DNA of 64,000 nucleotides from Actinopolyspora mortivallis DSM 44261 (GTDB lineage: Bacteria > Actinomycetota > Actinomycetes > Mycobacteriales > Pseudonocardiaceae): the NCBI RefSeq assembly GCF_000384035.1, contig NZ_KB913024.1, positions 1,007,655 through 1,071,654 of the forward strand. Direction: 5' to 3'. The notes under the pieces are model-generated. The model was not told the DNA's origin, searched no databases, and saw only the letters and a list, made by a program, of their open reading frames with translations. The position numbers were made by a program, and so were the translations under genes. How positions within the stretch are numbered: position 1 is the stretch's first letter; every line of letters starts with the position of its first letter. Below are positions 59,886 to 64,000 of this stretch, piece after piece.

Positions 59886-62072
59886 ATGAACGACACCCCG
59901 GTTGAGGAGGAACCGGTCCTTGCCGGTGCGCCGGCGGGAACCTCCCGGCAGGCCGCGGAACCCGATCCGCTCGTGGACTTCGCCCGGCGGTGGAGCCGAG
60001 CCGTGATCGACACCAGCTACGTGCCCATGTCCCGCCCCGAGCTGTGGGAGTTCCTCACCGAACGCGTCAGGAGACTGCTCGGGACCCTGCTGGCCGAACA
60101 CCACGACGGGAAGGCGGTCGCCGAGGTGGGCGCGGAGCTGGTTCGGGAGCACGTGGTGGCGCCCGAGGCCCTGCGCAGGACGTTGCTGTTGCTCGGCTCC
60201 GAGCTGTCGGAACTGGCCGCCCGCGTGGAGCCGGGCACCGTGGTCCCGGCGGGACGGCGGCTGGAACTGCTCGCCTCCCTGGCGGCGGGTTTCGACGGGG
60301 CCGCCCGGGACAGGGTGTTGGCCGAGCAGGGAGTCATCCAGCGGGCCGTGCTCAACGCCAGGGACGCCGCCGAGGAGGCGCTGCGCTCCAGCGAGGCACG
60401 CTTCCGGGCCGTGTTCACCTCCTCGGCCCTCGGTATCGCCGTCGTCGGCCTGGACGGAGTGTTGCAGGACGTCAACGACTCCATGACGGTCATCTTCGGC
60501 GTTGCGCGTGAGCGGCTGCTCGGTTGTCACATGCTGGAGCTGGCCGACCCCGACTGGGTGGACAAGCTGCACAAGTCCGACAGGGCGCTGTTGGCGGGCG
60601 CCACCGAGCGGTTCGCCGTGGACGTCCGCTACACCACCCCCGAGGAACGGACCGTCTGGGCCCAGGTCTCCGGGGCGCTGGTCACCGACGGTGCCGGAGA
60701 GCCCGACTACCAGGTGGTGCTCTACGCCGACGTCACCGACAGGTACATGTTGCAGGCGGAGCTGCGCAGGCAGGCCACGCACGATCCGCTCACCGGCCTG
60801 GCGAACCGGACCCTGCTGGCGACCAGGCTGCAGGAGGCGCTCAGGCCCGTGCCGGGCAACCGGAGGGTGGGGATCTGTTACCTCGACCTGGACGGGTTCA
60901 AGACGATCAACGACAGCCTCGGCCACCCGATCGGTGACGACCTGCTGTGCGCCGTGGCCAACCGGATCAACAACACGGCCACCGGCCACGGGGCGCTGGC
61001 GGCCCGGATGGGTGGTGACGAGTTCGTGGTGCTCGTCGCCGACACCGACGGGCCGACCCGGATGCTGGGCCTGGTGGAACACCTGCTGGACGAGATCGGT
61101 CGTTCCGTGCGCATCGGCGGGCACGAACTCAACGCCACGGCCAGCGCCGGTGTCGTGGAACAACCCGTGGCCGGTTCGGATCCCGAACAGCTCCTGCGGG
61201 AGGCCGACATCACGCTGTACCGGGCCAAGGAGGAGGGCAGAGCCCAGTGGGTGATGTTCGACTCCGAGCGCAACGCAGCCGCGCGTCGTCGTTTCCGGCT
61301 GTCGGCCACGATGCCCGCCGCCCTGGACCGCCACGAGTTCTTCGTGGAGTACCTGCCGGTGCGTCGACTCTCCGACGGGCGCACCGTGGCCATGCGCGCC
61401 GACGTGCGCTGGGACCACCCCGAGTACGGCGAACTGGCCGCGGAGCAGTTCGTCGGCCTCGCCGAGGACACCGGGGCGATCACCCGGCTGAACGACTGGT
61501 TGCTGCGCCAGGCCTGTGCCCACGCGGCTCACTGGGTCCGCCGGCTCGGTACGGAGGCTCCCCTGGTCACCGTCGACCTCTCCGGACGGTACTTCCGCGA
61601 TCCGGACCTGGTCAGTGATTTCCGGGAGATCCTGGAGGAGACCGGCCTGCCCGCCGAGCAGCTGCGGCTGGCCGTGCCAGAGCAGGCCCTGTTCGACGAG
61701 GTGGGCGATCCGGCCGACACGGTCGACATCGTTCGCGAGCTCGGAGCGGCGTTCGTCGTCCGCGACTTCGGGGCCCGCTACACCGAGAGCCGCAGGCTGC
61801 GGGAGCTTCCCGTCACCTCGGTGCGGGTCACCGGGGAGTACCTGCGCAGGCTCTCGGAGGGTCCGCGTCCGGACCCGTTGGACGAGCACCTGGTCTCCAG
61901 TGTGATCTCGGCGGCCCACCTGCTGGACATGACGGTGGTGGCCGACGGGGTGGACACGGCCGAGCAGGCGCGGCGGCTGCGGGCCATGAAGGTGCACGCG
62001 GTGCAGGGCGCCTGCGCGGGCGAACCGGTGTCCGCCCTGGAGGTACCCGAGCTGTTCGCCTCCTCGGGCTGA
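59886..62072 (+). CDS. PAS-GGDEF-EAL protein with intact GGDEF and degenerate EAL
   Basis: 728 residues. N-terminal helical region (about 20-155), PAS domain (about 165-285: FRAVFTSSALGIAVVGLDGVLQDVN), GGDEF domain (about 290-460) with DPLTGLANR and an intact GGDEF in ARMGGDEFVVLVAD, lacking the RxxD inhibitory site. The EAL domain (about 475-725) has lost its hallmarks: MRADVRW stands for EALLRW, LAVPE for the LEITE-type strand and RDFGARYTE for DDFGTGYSS. It therefore probably makes c-di-GMP but does not hydrolyse it; the EAL part may bind or sense the nucleotide. No membrane helix, so it is cytosolic. Confidence 0.9.
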   Translation: MNDTPVEEEPVLAGAPAGTSRQAAEPDPLVDFARRWSRAVIDTSYVPMSRPELWEFLTERVRRLLGTLLAEHHDGKAVAEVGAELVREHVVAPEALRRTLLLLGSELSELAARVEPGTVVPAGRRLELLASLAAGFDGAARDRVLAEQGVIQRAVLNARDAAEEALRSSEARFRAVFTSSALGIAVVGLDGVLQDVNDSMTVIFGVARERLLGCHMLELADPDWVDKLHKSDRALLAGATERFAVDVRYTTPEERTVWAQVSGALVTDGAGEPDYQVVLYADVTDRYMLQAELRRQATHDPLTGLANRTLLATRLQEALRPVPGNRRVGICYLDLDGFKTINDSLGHPIGDDLLCAVANRINNTATGHGALAARMGGDEFVVLVADTDGPTRMLGLVEHLLDEIGRSVRIGGHELNATASAGVVEQPVAGSDPEQLLREADITLYRAKEEGRAQWVMFDSERNAAARRRFRLSATMPAALDRHEFFVEYLPVRRLSDGRTVAMRADVRWDHPEYGELAAEQFVGLAEDTGAITRLNDWLLRQACAHAAHWVRRLGTEAPLVTVDLSGRYFRDPDLVSDFREILEETGLPAEQLRLAVPEQALFDEVGDPADTVDIVRELGAAFVVRDFGARYTESRRLRELPVTSVRVTGEYLRRLSEGPRPDPLDEHLVSSVISAAHLLDMTVVADGVDTAEQARRLRAMKVHAVQGACAGEPVSALEVPELFASSG

Positions 62073-62280
62073 GCACACGCCGGCCACGCTCCCGGGACCC
62101 GTCGCCCGTCCCCACCGGGTGGCGGGAGCCCGGGGGCGGCCGGATCGTGGGAGGTGCATCGGTGGCCGATAGCATCGACAGGACAGTGTTCGTCCGATCC
62201 GGCGGTGTTTCCGACGTCCTTCGAGACCTCGGCCGGATCACGCGCACATCCCGTTCGAGCAAACGATCGTAGGAGTAACC

Positions 62281-64000
62281 GTGTCAGTCTCGCCGCTCCA
62301 AACCCAGCAGGAATCCCGGGTGAAGGTACCGGCGGGCACTACGGCTGGTGATGCCGTCCAGCAGGCGGGATTGCCGTCCAAGGGCCCCGAGGCGGTCGTC
62401 GTGGTCCGGGACGCCGAGGGAGAGTTGCGTGATCTTTCCTGGGCTCCCGAGGCGGACGTGGAGGTCGAGGCGGTACCGGCCAACACGGAGGCGGGCCGCA
62501 GTGTCATCCGGCACTCCACCGCCCACGTGCTGGCCCAGGCGGTGCAGCAGCTGTTCCCCGAGGCGAAGCTGGGCATCGGCCCGCCGATCACCGACGGATT
62601 CTACTACGACTTCGACGTCGAACGACCGTTCACCCCGGAGGACCTGCGGGCGCTGGAGAAGCGCATGAAGCAGCTCGTCAAGTCCGGGCAGAAGTTCTCC
62701 CGCCGAGAGTTGGGCTCGGTGCGGCAGGCCCGTGAGGAACTCGCGGACGAGCCCTACAAGCTGGAGCTGATCGACCTCAAGTCCGGTGCGGGCGAGGTGG
62801 ACACCAGCGAGGTGATGGAACTCGGCGACGGCGAGCTGACCGTCTACGACAACGTCGACCGGCACGGGCAGACGGTCTGGGGGGATCTCTGCCGGGGCCC
62901 ACACGTGCCGCACACCAGGTTCCTGCCCGCCTTCACGCTGACCCGGGTGGCGGCCGCCTACTGGCGGGGGGACCAGAACAACCGCCAGCTGCAACGGATC
63001 TACGGAACCGCCTGGGAGTCCAAGGAGGCCCTCGACGCGCACCTGGAGTGGTTGGCCGAGGCCGAACGCAGGGACCACCGGAAGCTGGGTGCGGAGCTGG
63101 ACCTGTTCTCCTTCCCGGAGGAGATCGGCTCCGGGCTGCCGGTGTTCCACCCGAAGGGCGGGGTGATCCGGCGGGAGCTGGAGGACTACTCGCGCCGCAG
63201 GCACGAACAGGCCGGGTACGAGTTCGTCAACTCGCCGCACATCACCAAGAGCGCGCTGTTCGAGACCTCGGGACATCTGGGCTGGTACGCCGACGGCATG
63301 TTCCCCCCGATGCATCTCGACGAGGAACGCGACGCCGACGGCGAGGTGCGCAAACCCGGGCAGGACTACTACCTGAAACCGATGAACTGCCCGTTCCACA
63401 ACCTGATCTACCGCTCGCGGGGCCGTTCCTACCGGGAGCTTCCGCTGCGGTTGTTCGAGTTCGGCTCGGTCTACCGCTACGAGAAGTCCGGGGTGGTCCA
63501 CGGGCTCACCCGGGTGCGGGGGATGACCCAGGACGACGCGCACATCTACTGCACGCCGGAACAGCTGCGCGCCGAGCTGAAGTCCCTGCTGCACTTCGTG
63601 CTGGACCTGCTGCGGGACTACGGGCTGGACGACTTCTACCTGGAGTTGTCCACCAAGGACGAGCAGAAGTACGTCGGCAGTGACGAGCTGTGGGAGGAGG
63701 CCACCGAGACGCTGCGGGCGGTGGCCGAGGAGTCCGGGCTGGAGCTGGTTCCGGATCCGGGCGGGGCGGCCTTCTACGGACCGAAGATCTCGGTGCAGGC
63801 CAAGGACGCCCTCGGTCGCACCTGGCAGATGTCCACCATCCAGTTGGACTACCACATGCCGGAGCGGTTCGACCTGGAGTACACCGCCGCGGACGGCTCC
63901 AAACGGCGCCCGGTGAAGATCCACCGTGCGCTGTTCGGTTCCATCGAGCGTTTCTTCGGGGTGCTCACCGAGCACTACGCCGGTGCCTTCCCGGCCTGGC
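62281..64000 (+). CDS. thrS: threonyl-tRNA synthetase (5' part; runs past window end)
   Basis: 573 codons in view. TGS domain (about 10-65), the alanyl-like editing domain with [24 protein letters not shown] and CRGPHVPHT, then the class II catalytic domain: [57 protein letters not shown] (motif 2, zinc Cys in MNCPFH) and [27 protein letters not shown]. Motif 3 and the anticodon domain lie beyond the edge. GTG start with AGGAG six bases upstream. Charges tRNA-Thr. No T-box-like leader is seen in the 208 bases upstream. Confidence 0.96.
   Translation, partial: MSVSPLQTQQESRVKVPAGTTAGDAVQQAGLPSKGPEAVVVVRDAEGELRDLSWAPEADVEVEAVPANTEAGRSVIRHSTAHVLAQAVQQLFPEAKLGIGPPITDGFYYDFDVERPFTPEDLRALEKRMKQLVKSGQKFSRRELGSVRQAREELADEPYKLELIDLKSGAGEVDTSEVMELGDGELTVYDNVDRHGQTVWGDLCRGPHVPHTRFLPAFTLTRVAAAYWRGDQNNRQLQRIYGTAWESKEALDAHLEWLAEAERRDHRKLGAELDLFSFPEEIGSGLPVFHPKGGVIRRELEDYSRRRHEQAGYEFVNSPHITKSALFETSGHLGWYADGMFPPMHLDEERDADGEVRKPGQDYYLKPMNCPFHNLIYRSRGRSYRELPLRLFEFGSVYRYEKSGVVHGLTRVRGMTQDDAHIYCTPEQLRAELKSLLHFVLDLLRDYGLDDFYLELSTKDEQKYVGSDELWEEATETLRAVAEESGLELVPDPGGAAFYGPKISVQAKDALGRTWQMSTIQLDYHMPERFDLEYTAADGSKRRPVKIHRALFGSIERFFGVLTEHYAGAFPAW

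Noticed and set aside
59160-62159. 999-residue open frame on the minus strand
   Set aside because: Antisense of the DUF574 and GGDEF/EAL genes; those sense products have clear domains and proper starts, and the antisense product has none.
62073-62280. T-box riboswitch before thrS
   Set aside because: No specifier-type stem or antiterminator sequence was recognisable, and no T-rich terminator precedes the start.
62284-63975. 563-residue open frame on the minus strand
   Set aside because: Shadow of thrS, whose sense product is unmistakable.

Overview
The window looks like chromosome from a high-GC, mycelial, sporulating actinobacterium. The gene content supports this: an SsgB-type sporulation protein, mycothiol-dependent formaldehyde dehydrogenase, an F420-type LLM oxidoreductase, a likely DtxR/IdeR iron box, a tuberculostearate-type FAD reductase/methyltransferase pair, and GTG/TTG starts with 4-base overlapping stop/start junctions. 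Many proteins are acid-rich. A Pseudonocardiales or Actinopolyspora-like host fits, but this is inference. No insertion sequence, prophage, CRISPR array or secondary-metabolite cluster is visible.

Layout. 1-2.7 kb: a secreted TAP-type hydrolase (cut by the window edge) and an EamA exporter. 2.7-7.8 kb (minus strand): an envelope-stress block in which a reductase, an ECF sigma factor and a zinc-finger anti-sigma factor that itself carries an Asp23-like domain precede three further Asp23/Gls24-like proteins, a DUF2273 membrane peptide, a small HPD-motif protein and two AmaP/DUF6286-like membrane proteins. 7.9-16.9 kb: ZapE-like ATPase, ornithine aminotransferase, secreted SGNH lipase, a membrane Ser/Thr kinase and a complete RbsABC-type sugar ABC transporter. 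16.9-22.5 kb: peroxiredoxin, DJ-1/PfpI, Vms1/baeRF protein, DUF2795, a class C serine hydrolase, DUF5709 and an alpha/beta hydrolase; two of these units have SigB/SigF-like promoter sequences.

22.7-29.2 kb: 3-hydroxyacyl-CoA dehydrogenase, then a GntR/FCD regulator divergent from a type III CoA-transferase and a glutaryl-CoA dehydrogenase, with a VanR-like operator between them; together these predict glutarate to glutaryl-CoA to crotonyl-CoA. An MFS carrier and a DUF574 methyltransferase follow, overlapping tail to tail. 29.5-42 kb: the mycothiol-formaldehyde pair, a NarL-type two-component system, dehydrogenases, a DUF952-DUF985 fusion, F420 oxidoreductase, L-2-hydroxyglutarate oxidase and a DUF418 membrane protein. 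42-44.3 kb: tRNA-Val(CAC), a TIGR02611 membrane protein, ssgB with a BldM-like palindrome, and a Gly-Cys-Val tRNA cluster.

44.6-49.3 kb: proline catabolism (proline dehydrogenase, PruA, divergent PucR-type regulator). 49.4-53.6 kb: universal stress protein overlapping a class III nucleotide cyclase, then the 10-methyl fatty acid pair. 53.8-55.5 kb: NsrR regulator and flavohemoglobin with a shared operator-like motif. 55.7-64 kb: lipase maturation factor, iron-box-controlled FprA, a DUF574 methyltransferase coupled to a PAS-GGDEF-EAL protein with a degenerate EAL domain, and the 5' part of thrS.
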